DNA of 64,000 nt from Variovorax sp. (lineage in GTDB: Bacteria; Pseudomonadota; Gammaproteobacteria; Burkholderiales; Burkholderiaceae_C): NCBI GenBank assembly GCA_017744285.1, contig JAGIBP010000006.1:61057-125056 (forward strand). The letters run 5' to 3'. Both the position numbers and the translations under genes were made by a program. The notes under the pieces are model-generated. The model did not search any database. It saw only the letters and a program-made list of their open reading frames with translations, and was not told where the DNA came from. Shown here in pieces: positions 9,577-19,068 of this stretch (position 1 is its first letter; each line of letters starts with the position of its first letter).

Positions 9577-10785
9577 ATGAGCACCACCGCCACCGACTCT
9601 CACACCGGCATCGCCGTGCCGCTCGGCGAAGACTATCCCGAGATCCGCGAAAGCGTGCGACGCATTTGCGAAGACTTTCCCGGCGAATACTGGCGCGATC
9701 TCGACGAGCGCAGCGCCTACCCCGACAAGTTCGTCAAGGCACTGACCGAAGCGGGCTACCTCGCGGTGCTGATTCCCGAGGAATACGGCGGGGCGGGGCT
9801 TCCCCTGCGCGCTGCTTCCGTGATCCTGGAAGAGATCCACGCGGCCGGATGCAGCGCGGGCGCCTGCCATGCCCAGATGTACACCATGGGCACGCTGCTG
9901 CGCCATGGCAGCGAGGAGCAGAAGCGCCGCTTCCTGCCGGGCATCGCGGCCGGCGACCTGCGCCTGCAGGCGTTCGGCATCACGGAGCCCACGACCGGCT
10001 CCGACACCACGCAGATCAAGACGCGCGCCGAGCTCGTCAAGGACCCGGCCGGCGACTACTACCGCGTGAACGGCCAGAAGGTCTGGACCTCGCGCGCCCT
10101 GTACTCCGACCTGATGATGCTGCTGGTCCGCACCACGCCGGCGGACCAGGTGGCCAGGAAGACCGAGGGCCTCTCCGTACTCCTGGTCGACCTGCGGGAA
10201 GCGCGCGGCAACGGGCTCGAGATTCGCCCGATCAAGGCGATGGTGAACCACAACACCACCGAGATATTCATCGACAACCTGAAGGTCCCGGCGGCCAATC
10301 GCATCGGCGAGGAAGGCAAGGGCTTCCGCTACATCCTCGACGGCATGAACGCCGAGCGGATCATCGCGGCCTCCGAGGCGATCGGCGATGCGCGCTGGTT
10401 CGTGCGCAAGGCCTCGGCCTATGCGAGCGAGCGCGTGGTGTTCGGACGGCCGATCGGCAAGAACCAGGGCGTGCAGTTCCCGATCGCGCGGGCGCATATC
10501 GAGACCGTCGCGGCCGAGATGATGGTGCGCAAGGCCACGGCGCAGTTCGCCGCCGGCAGGCCGTGCGGCGAGGACGCCAACATGGCGAAGCTGCTGGCCA
10601 CGGAGGCGGCCTGGCATGCGGCGGAGGCCTGCATCCAGACCCATGGCGGCTTCGGCTTCGCGAGCGAGTACGACGTGGAACGCAAGTGGCGCGAGGTGCG
10701 CGTGATGCAGGTGGCGCCGGTCTCCACCAACCTGATCCTGTCCAACGTCGCCGAGCACACGCTCGGGATGCCGCGTTCGTACTGA
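9577..10785 (+). CDS. Acyl-CoA dehydrogenase
   Basis: FAD-dependent acyl-CoA dehydrogenase of 402 residues with the GITEPTTGSDTTQIKT and ERVVFGRPIGKNQGVQ signatures. The usual C-terminal catalytic Glu (YEGTSxIQ type) is absent: that stretch reads VMQVAPVSTNLIL. Instead there is Glu260 in GMNAERIIAA, the position used by isovaleryl-CoA and long-chain dehydrogenases. This fits oxidation of a branched acyl-CoA, such as 3-methylglutaryl-CoA, though that is inference. It lies 45 bases after the lyase stop, with no strong Shine-Dalgarno, and 8 bases before the next gene. Confidence 0.92.
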   Translation: MSTTATDSHTGIAVPLGEDYPEIRESVRRICEDFPGEYWRDLDERSAYPDKFVKALTEAGYLAVLIPEEYGGAGLPLRAASVILEEIHAAGCSAGACHAQMYTMGTLLRHGSEEQKRRFLPGIAAGDLRLQAFGITEPTTGSDTTQIKTRAELVKDPAGDYYRVNGQKVWTSRALYSDLMMLLVRTTPADQVARKTEGLSVLLVDLREARGNGLEIRPIKAMVNHNTTEIFIDNLKVPAANRIGEEGKGFRYILDGMNAERIIAASEAIGDARWFVRKASAYASERVVFGRPIGKNQGVQFPIARAHIETVAAEMMVRKATAQFAAGRPCGEDANMAKLLATEAAWHAAEACIQTHGGFGFASEYDVERKWREVRVMQVAPVSTNLILSNVAEHTLGMPRSY

Positions 10786-10793
10786 GGCATTGC

Positions 10794-12170
10794 ATGAGCA
10801 GCTCGTTGACACAGGGGCTGGGGCGCTTCGTTGCCGCGCCACCGTTCGAGAAAGTGCCGGACGACGTCGCGGAGATCCTTCGCAATGCATTCATCGACAC
10901 CGTGGCCTGCTTCTTCAGCGGCCGGGAAGAGGCCGTCACGCGCGCCGCGTTCGCGCTGGCGCGCCGGCGCGGCGGGGCGCGCGAGGCGCGGGTCCTGCTG
11001 GGGGACGAGCGCCTCGGCGCCATGGACGCCGCGTTCGTCAACGCGGTGTCGGCGCACGCGCTGGACTACGACGACATGGCCCTCAACGGCCATCCAAGCG
11101 TGGTGCTGGTGCCGGCGCTGCTGGCCTGCGGAGAACGCGCGGGCGCCACGGATGACACCCTCATGCGGGCCTACCTCGTGGGCTACGAAGTGTGGGCGGA
11201 GCTGATCGGGAGGGAACCCGATTCCCTGCACAGCAAGGGCTGGCATCCCACGAGCGTCCTCGGCACCGTCGCGGTGGCGGCCGCCGTGGCGCACCTGCAG
11301 GGGCTGGGCGCCGAGGCGGCCAGCCATGCGCTGGGCATCGCCGCGAGCCAGTCGTGCGGCCTCATGGGCAACTTCGGATCGATGACCAAGCCGTTGCACG
11401 CGGGATGGGCGGCCTCCCACGGAATCGAGGCCGCGGAACTCGCCGGTCTGGGCGTCACGGCGTCCGCGAACGTGCTCGAAAGCGCGACGGGGCTGCTGGC
11501 CGCGCTCTCGCCGCAGGGCAAGGCCGATCGCGGGCCGTGGGATGGGCCCGCCGACCTGCGCATCCGGCAATCGGGCCTGTCGATCAAGAAGTACCCCGTG
11601 TGTTATGCGGCGCACCGCGTGATCGATGGCGTGCTGGACTTGAAGAGAAGGCACGGCTTCCGCGCGGACCAGGTCAGGGCGTTCGTCCCAACGCTGTCGG
11701 ACGTGACGGCACGCGTGCTGCATGCCAGCCGGCCCACGAGCGCGCTCGAAGCCAAGTTCAGCATCGAGTTCGCGTGCGCCATGGCGGCCCTCGAAGGTGC
11801 CGTGGGACTCGCACAGGTGACCGACGACCAGGTGGCGCGCGCCGACTTGCAGGCCTTGATGGCGAAGGTCCGCAAAACAACCGTGCCGCCGGGCTGCCCC
11901 ATCGAGGCCGGCTTCGCACTGCACGATCGCGTCCAGGTCGAGCTCAACGACGGGACCGTGCTGGATTCGGGGCCGATTCGCTTTGCGCGCGGACACGCCA
12001 GGCTTGCGCTGCCGAGGGAAGAGATCGTCGCGAAATGGCAGGGCTGCCTCGCGAGCGACGGCGACAGGCACCAGCCGCTTCTCGAGCGCCTTGCGGCACT
12101 GGGGGCCGGGCGCGCTTCCAGCGTCTGCACGTGGCTGCAAGGCGATGCGCCGATGGGAGGGAAAGCATGA
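10794..12170 (+). CDS. MmgE/PrpD family protein
   Basis: Protein of 458 residues in the family of 2-methylcitrate dehydratase PrpD, cis-aconitate decarboxylase and iminodisuccinate epimerase. The signature is SAHALDYDDMALNGHPS, followed by ASQSCGLMGNFGSMTKPLHAG, which shapes the active site. The ATG at 10794 lies eight bases after the dehydrogenase stop, and the stop overlaps the aldolase start. Its reaction here is not clear: dehydration or decarboxylation of a tricarboxylate or methylated dicarboxylate would suit the neighbouring CoA enzymes. Confidence 0.88.
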   Translation: MSSSLTQGLGRFVAAPPFEKVPDDVAEILRNAFIDTVACFFSGREEAVTRAAFALARRRGGAREARVLLGDERLGAMDAAFVNAVSAHALDYDDMALNGHPSVVLVPALLACGERAGATDDTLMRAYLVGYEVWAELIGREPDSLHSKGWHPTSVLGTVAVAAAVAHLQGLGAEAASHALGIAASQSCGLMGNFGSMTKPLHAGWAASHGIEAAELAGLGVTASANVLESATGLLAALSPQGKADRGPWDGPADLRIRQSGLSIKKYPVCYAAHRVIDGVLDLKRRHGFRADQVRAFVPTLSDVTARVLHASRPTSALEAKFSIEFACAMAALEGAVGLAQVTDDQVARADLQALMAKVRKTTVPPGCPIEAGFALHDRVQVELNDGTVLDSGPIRFARGHARLALPREEIVAKWQGCLASDGDRHQPLLERLAALGAGRASSVCTWLQGDAPMGGKA

Positions 12171-12919
12171 TGCACCGGGAAGAACGGCGCCAGCGCAATG
12201 CGCTTGCCGCCTGCTATCGGATCTTTCACCAGCTCGGCTGGACGGAGCTCATCTACAACCACATCACGGTCCGGCTGCCGCCCGAAGCCTGCGGGGGAGA
12301 GGTTCATTTCCTCATCAACCCCTTCGGTCTCCGGTACGACGAAGTGACGGCCGTGAACCTCGTCAAGATCGACCTCAAGGGCAGGATCGTCGAGGCGACC
12401 GACTGGCCGGTCAATCCGGCGGGGTTCACGTTGCATTCGGCCATCCATCGCGGCATTCCCGATGCGCATTGCGTGATGCACACGCACACCACCACCGGTT
12501 CCGCGGTGGCCTGCAGTGCGGCGGGGCTCTCGCGCGACAACTTCTACGCGGCGATGCTGCACGGACGGCTGGCCTATCACGACTTCGAAGGCATCACTGT
12601 GCATGCCGACGAGGGGCCGCGCGTCGTTCGTTCGATCGGCCGCGCCCAGGCGGTGATCCTGCGCAACCACGGCCTGCTCGCGTGGGGCGTCGACATCGCG
12701 CAGGCGTTGGCCTATCTCTGGACCCTGCAGCGGGCGTGCGATATCCAGGTGGCGGGCGCTGCACTGGGGCCGACGGTCCCGGTTTCCGAGGACATTCAGC
12801 GCCAGGCCAGTGCCGATGCCTTGCAGTTCGCCCCCGAGCATGGCGGCGGGCGCGATGTCTTCGAGGCGCTCGTGCGCGCGGTGGATGCGCGCGACGCGTC
12901 GTACCGCATCCCGGATTGA
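12167..12919 (+). CDS. Class II aldolase/adducin family protein
   Basis: Zinc-dependent class II aldolase/adducin-fold protein of 250 residues. The zinc site is visible as CVMHTHTTTGSAVA (two His in HTH) with a third His in ILRNHGLLAWG. The N-terminal segment, CYRIFHQLGWTELIYNHITVRLP, is characteristic of the subgroup often called 'class II aldolase/adducin' in Burkholderiales catabolic operons rather than the sugar-phosphate aldolases. It overlaps the MmgE/PrpD gene by four bases. The reaction may be retro-aldol cleavage or decarboxylation of a hydroxy acid; the substrate is unknown. Confidence 0.87.
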   Translation: MMHREERRQRNALAACYRIFHQLGWTELIYNHITVRLPPEACGGEVHFLINPFGLRYDEVTAVNLVKIDLKGRIVEATDWPVNPAGFTLHSAIHRGIPDAHCVMHTHTTTGSAVACSAAGLSRDNFYAAMLHGRLAYHDFEGITVHADEGPRVVRSIGRAQAVILRNHGLLAWGVDIAQALAYLWTLQRACDIQVAGAALGPTVPVSEDIQRQASADALQFAPEHGGGRDVFEALVRAVDARDASYRIPD

Positions 12920-12926
12920 GCGCGCC

Positions 12927-13919
12927 ATGAAGAAGATCTGCATCTACGGCCTGGGCGCCATCGGCGGCTTGATCGGCGCGCGGCTGGCGGCTTCGGGCCA
13001 TGACGTGTCGGCGATCGCGCGAGGCGAGACGCTGGAGGCGGTCGCCAAAGACGGCCTCGTGCTGAGCGACGCCAAGGGCGAGCGGCGCGTGGCGATACGG
13101 GCCACCGGCGATCCGGATTCGCTGGGCGCGCAGGACCTCGTCATCCTCAGCGTGAAGACGACCGCGCTGCCCGCGGTCGCGGCGCGGATCCAGCCGCTCA
13201 TCGGCGAGAACACCACGGTCCTGTCCGCCATGAACGGGATTCCATGGTGGTTCCTTCATGGCCTGGATCGCGCGCCGCCATCGCTGTGCCTGAGCAGCGT
13301 GGATCCTGCCGGCGCGTTGTCCGCTGCCATCCCAGCCAGGCGTGTGCTCGGCTGCGTGACACACCTTTCCGCGGCGGTCACCGCGCCCGGGCGCGTCAGG
13401 CATGTCGCGGGCAATCAGCTCATCATCGGCGAACCGGCCGGAGGTGCGTCCAGCGCACGTGCAACAGCGGTGATCGGCATGCTCGAGCGCGCGGCCTTCG
13501 ACGTGGAGCGTGCGTCCTCCATCCAGCAGGACATCTGGTTCAAGCTGTGGGGAAACATGACCATGAATCCCGTCTCGTTCCTCACCTCGGCGACGGGCGA
13601 CCGGATCCTCGACGACGACTTCGTCAGGGGCTTCATGTCCCGATGCATGGTGGAAGCCGGACTCATTGGGGAGCGCATCGGGCTTCCCATTCGGTCGGAC
13701 CCGGAGGAGCGGCATGCCGTCACGCGCAAGCTCGGCGCCTTCAAGACCTCCATGCTGCAAGACCTGGAAGCGTGCAAGCCGGTGGAGCTGGATGCGCTCG
13801 TGGGCGTGGTGACCGAGATGGGACGCCAGCTCGGCGTCGACACGCCGAATCTGGAGGCGCTGTTCGGGCTGGCTCGACTCAAGGCAAGAGGGCTGCGGCT
13901 CTACCCCGAGGCGCATTGA
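12927..13919 (+). CDS. Ketopantoate reductase-like (ApbA/PanE) dehydrogenase
   Basis: NAD(P)-dependent 2-oxoacid reductase fold of 330 residues. The N-terminal Rossmann motif is CIYGLGAIGGLIGARLAASG, and the central helix region carries LVILSVKTTALPAV. The ApbA C-terminal domain follows, including WFKLWGNMTMNPVSFLT with the conserved Lys/Asn pair of ketopantoate reductases. Its location in a CoA-dependent catabolic operon argues against pantothenate synthesis; it more likely oxidises or reduces a hydroxy/oxo acid intermediate. It begins seven bases after the aldolase stop. Confidence 0.86.
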   Translation: MKKICIYGLGAIGGLIGARLAASGHDVSAIARGETLEAVAKDGLVLSDAKGERRVAIRATGDPDSLGAQDLVILSVKTTALPAVAARIQPLIGENTTVLSAMNGIPWWFLHGLDRAPPSLCLSSVDPAGALSAAIPARRVLGCVTHLSAAVTAPGRVRHVAGNQLIIGEPAGGASSARATAVIGMLERAAFDVERASSIQQDIWFKLWGNMTMNPVSFLTSATGDRILDDDFVRGFMSRCMVEAGLIGERIGLPIRSDPEERHAVTRKLGAFKTSMLQDLEACKPVELDALVGVVTEMGRQLGVDTPNLEALFGLARLKARGLRLYPEAH

Positions 13920-13961
13920 CGGCGCTGGCAACACAACCAAATTCAATCTGGAGACATCAAC

Positions 13962-14978
13962 ATGAACGCATCTCGATTCCTGAGTGCCTGGACCCGGCGT
14001 GCCTGGGTGCCCCTGGCACTGTCCCTGGCCGCATTGAGCGGCGGCGCGACCCACGCGGCGGCCTGGCCCGACAAGCCGGTGAAGTTCGTGGTCTGCTTTC
14101 CGCCCGGCAACTCGGCGGACGTCTTCGCCCGTGCCGTGAGTCCCGAACTGTCCGAAAGACTGGGTCAGCCCGTGGTGGTGGAGAACCGCGCCGGTGCCGG
14201 CGGGATGATCGGCATGGAACTCACCGCGAAGTCGGCGCCGGATGGCTACACCATCGGTGTCTGTTCGCTGTCGCCGATCACCATCCTCCCAGCGATGAAG
14301 CGCCACATGCCCTATGACGTCGAGCGCGATCTGGCGCCGGTGATCCTGAGCAACAAGGGCCCGATGGTGCTGCTCGTCAAGAAGGACTCGCCGTTCAATA
14401 CGCTGGCCGACCTGGTGAACCACGCGAAGAAGAACCCCGGCAAGTTGACGTATGCGTCACTCGGCCCGGGGACGATCAGCCAGATGAGCACCGAGGCTTT
14501 CAAGATGGCGGCCGGCATCGACATGGTCGAGGTCAGCTACAAGGGAAGCGGCGCCGCGTTGACCGATCTGATCGGCGGCCACGTGGACGTGATGCTCGAC
14601 GGCGCGGCCACGGCCACGGCGCAGATGGGCGCGGGAACGCTCAAGGCCCTGGCGGTGACGACCTTGAAGCGAAGCCCGCTGCTGCCGCAGGTTCCGACCA
14701 TGAGCGAGTCGAACCTTCCGGGCCTCAGGGACGGGCTCGACTTCTTCGGATGGGTGGGGTTCCTCGCGCCGAGCGGAACGCCGCCCGAGATCGTTCAGCG
14801 GCTGAACAAGGAGATCGCGGAGATCCTCAAGCTGCCGCTCGCGCAGCAACGCGCGCAGGCCACCGGGCAGGAGATCGCGGAGCCGAACACGCCCGCGCAG
14901 TTCCGCGATTTCATTCGCAAGGACCACGCACGCTGGGCCGCCATCGCGCAGAAGCTGAAGCTGGATCTCAAGGACTGA
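13962..14978 (+). CDS. Tripartite tricarboxylate transporter receptor (Bug/TctC family)
   Basis: Periplasmic receptor of 338 residues with a signal peptide cut near GGATHAAA. The mature part carries [33 protein letters not shown] and [26 protein letters not shown], the standard Bug pattern. The ATG follows a GGAG site 42 bases after the ApbA/PanE gene, so it likely closes the IclR-controlled operon and captures the operon's carboxylate substrate. TctA/TctB partners are not nearby. It ends four bases from the convergent autotransporter. Confidence 0.91.
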   Translation: MNASRFLSAWTRRAWVPLALSLAALSGGATHAAAWPDKPVKFVVCFPPGNSADVFARAVSPELSERLGQPVVVENRAGAGGMIGMELTAKSAPDGYTIGVCSLSPITILPAMKRHMPYDVERDLAPVILSNKGPMVLLVKKDSPFNTLADLVNHAKKNPGKLTYASLGPGTISQMSTEAFKMAAGIDMVEVSYKGSGAALTDLIGGHVDVMLDGAATATAQMGAGTLKALAVTTLKRSPLLPQVPTMSESNLPGLRDGLDFFGWVGFLAPSGTPPEIVQRLNKEIAEILKLPLAQQRAQATGQEIAEPNTPAQFRDFIRKDHARWAAIAQKLKLDLKD

Positions 14979-14982
14979 CGGC

Positions 14983-17900
14983 CTACCAGCTCAGCTTCAG
15001 CCCCACGCTGCCGCTCGCCGACCCTTGCGTGCGCGCATCGCCGCCCGAGGCCCACAGGTGGCCGACTTCGCCGTAGGCGGCCACGCGGGGCGAGATCTGC
15101 CAGGTGGCGCCCAGCGCCAGCTCGGTGCTCGTGCCGCCGGTGCGGCTTTCGATGTCGGTGGTGGCCGCCGGGCCGATGAAGCGGGCGGTGTCGGACCCGG
15201 AACCGCGGCGGTACACGTTCGCGCGCGCATAGGGCTGCAGGCGCCCCGTGCCGACGGCGATCTCGCCCTTCACGCGCACGCCGATGCGCGCGAGCCAGGT
15301 GCTCGCGTTGTCCTGCTGCACCGTGGCGCCGGCCAGGGTGAGATCGTCCAGGCGCAGGTGCTGGCTCGCGAGCTGCAGTTGCGGCTCCACCGTCCAGCCG
15401 GGCGCGAGCTTGAGCGCCTGCCCGAGCTCGACCGAGGCCAGCACGCTGCTGCCCTTGCCGCTGGCCGACGCTGCGAGGGCAGGGTGGGCGGTGTAGCGCA
15501 GCCGCCCGGCCTGCAGCACGCTGTCGACGTAGAGGCCGTCCTCGCCGCGCCACGTCGCATAGCCGCCCAGGAACTGGCTGCGCACGTCGTTGGCGCCTGC
15601 CGCGTAGTGCTGGACGCCGCGCGCGAAGCCGGTGACGTCCATGTCGCCTTCGATCTGTCCGGCATAGACGCCGACGCGCCACTGGCGGTGGCCCCAGAGG
15701 TCGGTGCCGACCTGGGCGCCGGATTGGCGGCCGCTGCTGGCGGCGCCGAGCGTGCCTTCCTGCCGGATGCCGCGGTCGATGCCGATGACCCGGCCCCAGC
15801 CCGTGCGGGGGCCCGCGGCCATGCCGGGCGTGGCCTCGTCGCCCGTGCGCTGGTGCAGGTTGCCCACCATCGCGAGGCCCGCTTCGCGCAGCTGCTCCGG
15901 CACGGCGGCCAGGAGAGGCGCCTCGGCGCGGTAGGTCGGCACCACCACAGTCTGCGGCGTGGGAGATGCAAGGGTCGGCGCATCAATGTTCGAGCTCAGG
16001 GACACCGCGCTGCCGGTGGTGACGAGGTGGTAGTCGTAGGCCCCCGCGCTCAGCGTTCCGGCGAGGCTGAAGGCACCGGGCTGGATGCTCCCGCCGTTCT
16101 CGGTGCCCACGATCTCGATGCCGTTGCCGGTGGTCCGCGCGCCCAGCCCGCCCAGGTTGGTGACCCGCACGAAGGTGCTGCCGCTGGCCACCGCGCTCGG
16201 GCCGCTGAGCAGGACCTTGTCGGTCGCGCTGCCGTTGTCGCCCAGCGCCGTGCCCAGGCGCAGCACGCCGCCGCTGCCGACCCACGGCCCGGTGACGGCG
16301 AGCGTGGTGCCGGGCGTCGCGCCGGCCAGGCTCACGGTGCCGGCATTGCCGAGGCCCGCGATGCGCTGGCTGTGGCCGGCCAGGTCGAGCGTGGCGCCGC
16401 TGGCCACGGTCACCGCGCTGCCCGCGCTGAAGGTGTTGCCGGTGCCCGCGGCGAGCGTGCCTGCGGCGACCTGGGTCGCGCCGCTGTAGTTGTTCGCGCC
16501 GGTCAGCGTCAGCGTGCCGCTGCCTTCCTTGGTCAGGAAGCCCGTGCCGGTGATCGCGCCCGACAGCGTGGCATTGAAGCTGCCGGTGTCGATGACCGGG
16601 TCCTGCGTGCCCGTGAGCCGAATGGCGTTGGCGATGGTCAGGCCGTTGGCCGCGAAGCCCAGCGTGGTCCCGTCGTCCATGGCCAGCGCGCCGCTGCCCA
16701 GGGCATCGCCATGGCCCACGTCGATGCGGCCTTCCTTGAGTTCGGTGCCGCCGCCATAGGTGTTCGCGCCCAGGAGCGTCAAGGTGCCCGACCCCGCCTT
16801 GCGCAGGGTGGCGCCGGCGCCGGACATGACGCCGGCGAAGGTCGTGCTGACATGGCCTGCGCCGACGGTCAGCGTCTTGCTGCCCAGGAGGAGGGTGCCG
16901 GCGCCCGAGATGCCGCGCACGTCGACCTCGCTCGCATTGAGCCCTGACACGTCGAAGACGGCCGGCGCGGCGACCTGCACGCCGCTGGACGTTGCCACGC
17001 TCCCCATGCCCGACAGCGCCAGCGTGCCGGCCGAGACGATGGTCGCGCCGGTGTAGGCGTTGGCGCCCTGCAGTTCCAGCCGGCCGGTGCCCTGCTGCTG
17101 CAGGCTGCCGGTGCCGCCGATGGTTCCGGCGATCGTGACGTTGTCGGAGCGGTTGTAGACCAGCGCGGCGTTGTTGGTGATGTTGCCGGCGATGCTGCCG
17201 GCGGTGCCGCCCGTGCCCACCTGCACGATGCCGCTGTTGATCACCGTGGTCGGCGCCTGCAGGGCGCCGGTGACCAGGATCGTCTGGCCGGCATGGGCGC
17301 CGAGCGAGAGCTGGCTGCTCGCGGTGACCGCCGCTGCGAGCGTGATCCCGTCACGTCCCACCAGGGACACGCTGCCGCCGTTCAATGCATGGTTCACGGC
17401 GAGCGTGCCGCCGCGGGATTCGAGTTGCAGCGCGCCGGTGCCGCTGTCCAGCGCGGCCGGGGGCAGGGTGAGCGCACCATCCGCGACCAGGCTGATGGGA
17501 CCGAGCCGGTTGTCCAGCGAGGCCACGCGCAGGTCGCCCGCGGCGCGCAGTGCCACGCCGTTGGCCGTGACGTTCACCGCCCCGCCGAAGCTGTTGTCGG
17601 CGTTGGTCAGGCTCAGGCTGCCCATGGTGGCGAAGGTGCTCGTTCCTGACACGGCAAGCGCGCCGCTTTGCGAGAGCGAAGAAGCGCTGGTCAGGGCCAG
17701 ATTGCCTCCCACGGTGCTCGCGTCCAACGCTGCGATCGCGTTGGTCGCACTGGTGAGCAACACGTTGCCGAGCGCGCTGAGCGACAGGCTTGTGGCCTGC
17801 ACGCTGCCGCTCGCCTGGGAGACCGTGGCCTGCGCGTTCAAGGCGACGCGGTCCGCCGTCAGGTCGCCCGACAGGTCGAGCGAGGCGCCCTGCGCGACGA

Positions 17901-18975
17901 TCTGCCCGCCCGCCGCGCTCACGGAGCCGCCGAGGTGGACGGCCGCGTCCGAGGACAGCAGCACCTGCCCGCCCGGATCGCTGGCCGACGCCCTCGACAC
18001 CGAGATCGTGCCGGTGTTGACGACGGCGCCGCCCTCGGCGATCAACTGCACGGAGCCGCTGGCCGCGGTCAGGGATCCGTAGTTGTTCACGAGCGTGGTG
18101 AACAGGTTGGGCACCGCCTTGGCCTGGAGCACGATGGTGCCCTTGTCGGCCATCAAGGCGCCCGTGTTGCTCACCGCCGCGCCGCCGCCAAGGGCCGCGG
18201 CGAGTGCGCCGTTCGCGGTCGGCGCCACGCTGCCGTCGGCCAGGTTCAGGCGGACCTCGTCGGCGGCCAGCAGCGTGATGCGCCCCTGGCTGGCCAGGAT
18301 GGTTCCGCTGTTGCTCACGCTGCCCCCCACCAGCGCCACCGATCCGCCCGATGCGCTGAGCGTGCCGCCCGCGTTGACCACGCTCGCGCGGCTCGCGCCG
18401 GCCGCCAGGGTGACCTCGCTCGCCGTCAGGAAGTCGGCGTCCGACCCTTGCAGCGCGAGCGAGGTGCTCAGAAGCTGGCCCACGTTGACCATGGCGTTGG
18501 CGCCGAAGACCGTGCCGGCCGCATTCGTGTGCAGCAGGCTTTGGTTGGCGCTCAGCACGCCGTCGATCTGGCTGGCCTGCAGGCTGTTGTCGCGCAGCAG
18601 GGCGATCCCGCCGACGGGCTGGGCGAACGTGGCTGTCGCGCTGCTGCCCAGACTGAAGCTGGTCCAGTCGATGGGCAATCGGGTCGAGGTCTGCACCACA
18701 TCCATCGTGGTGGCCCCCCAGGTGATCGTCGCAAGGCCCAGGGAGTAAGTGGCGCCGGAGGGAAGCGTGCCGGCGGCCGGTGCCGCCCAGGCCGTCGCTG
18801 CAAGCGTCCCCGCCAGGCCGGCGAGCAGCGCCGCCGCGAACGTGCGAAGCCGGGGACGCACCGGAAGAACGGCGCCACCCTGGCCGGGCGATGCCGTTTG
18901 CGCCCGGCCTGTTTCGGCCACCGCTTGCAGCACGCAGAGCGCGCGATTCCAGACGAGACGATAGACGTGATTCAA
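14983..18975 (-). CDS. Autotransporter with FHA/TPS-like N-terminal domain and C-terminal beta-barrel
   Basis: Predicted surface protein of 1330 residues. The ESPR-type long signal peptide (MNHVYRLVWNRALCVLQAVA) is followed by a hydrophobic core ending near residue 64. Residues about 70-190 resemble the filamentous-haemagglutinin/TPS domain (TSFSLGS, then AAGTVFGANAMVNVGQLL). A long Ser/Thr/Gly-rich passenger follows, with autotransporter-associated beta-strand repeats (GTGTLTKEGSG.LTLTGANNYSG-like) at about 600-930. A type Va barrel (about 1060-1330, ending LKLSW) closes it. Combining a TPS-like head with its own barrel is uncommon. The barrel closely resembles that of 21554-24208. The passenger's function is unknown; adhesion is the usual guess. 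Confidence 0.9.
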   Translation of the reverse strand: MNHVYRLVWNRALCVLQAVAETGRAQTASPGQGGAVLPVRPRLRTFAAALLAGLAGTLAATAWAAPAAGTLPSGATYSLGLATITWGATTMDVVQTSTRLPIDWTSFSLGSSATATFAQPVGGIALLRDNSLQASQIDGVLSANQSLLHTNAAGTVFGANAMVNVGQLLSTSLALQGSDADFLTASEVTLAAGASRASVVNAGGTLSASGGSVALVGGSVSNSGTILASQGRITLLAADEVRLNLADGSVAPTANGALAAALGGGAAVSNTGALMADKGTIVLQAKAVPNLFTTLVNNYGSLTAASGSVQLIAEGGAVVNTGTISVSRASASDPGGQVLLSSDAAVHLGGSVSAAGGQIVAQGASLDLSGDLTADRVALNAQATVSQASGSVQATSLSLSALGNVLLTSATNAIAALDASTVGGNLALTSASSLSQSGALAVSGTSTFATMGSLSLTNADNSFGGAVNVTANGVALRAAGDLRVASLDNRLGPISLVADGALTLPPAALDSGTGALQLESRGGTLAVNHALNGGSVSLVGRDGITLAAAVTASSQLSLGAHAGQTILVTGALQAPTTVINSGIVQVGTGGTAGSIAGNITNNAALVYNRSDNVTIAGTIGGTGSLQQQGTGRLELQGANAYTGATIVSAGTLALSGMGSVATSSGVQVAAPAVFDVSGLNASEVDVRGISGAGTLLLGSKTLTVGAGHVSTTFAGVMSGAGATLRKAGSGTLTLLGANTYGGGTELKEGRIDVGHGDALGSGALAMDDGTTLGFAANGLTIANAIRLTGTQDPVIDTGSFNATLSGAITGTGFLTKEGSGTLTLTGANNYSGATQVAAGTLAAGTGNTFSAGSAVTVASGATLDLAGHSQRIAGLGNAGTVSLAGATPGTTLAVTGPWVGSGGVLRLGTALGDNGSATDKVLLSGPSAVASGSTFVRVTNLGGLGARTTGNGIEIVGTENGGSIQPGAFSLAGTLSAGAYDYHLVTTGSAVSLSSNIDAPTLASPTPQTVVVPTYRAEAPLLAAVPEQLREAGLAMVGNLHQRTGDEATPGMAAGPRTGWGRVIGIDRGIRQEGTLGAASSGRQSGAQVGTDLWGHRQWRVGVYAGQIEGDMDVTGFARGVQHYAAGANDVRSQFLGGYATWRGEDGLYVDSVLQAGRLRYTAHPALAASASGKGSSVLASVELGQALKLAPGWTVEPQLQLASQHLRLDDLTLAGATVQQDNASTWLARIGVRVKGEIAVGTGRLQPYARANVYRRGSGSDTARFIGPAATTDIESRTGGTSTELALGATWQISPRVAAYGEVGHLWASGGDARTQGSASGSVGLKLSW

Positions 18976-19068
18976 GACGCGCTGCTCCGGCCAAAAGGCC
19001 AGAATGATACGTATTGAAACACTACTCGAATATCACGGGAATCCGTGACGGCCGCAGGCGGCACGGCC

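Noticed and set aside
16300..18400. Tandem repeats suggesting a CRISPR or satellite array
   Set aside because: The apparent periodicity comes from degenerate beta-strand repeats in the autotransporter passenger, not identical DNA repeats with spacers.
15025..19017. Long plus-strand open frames opposite the minus-strand autotransporter
   Set aside because: They are antisense shadows in high-GC DNA. They have Arg/Ala/Gly-biased composition and no domains, while the minus strand encodes a coherent autotransporter.
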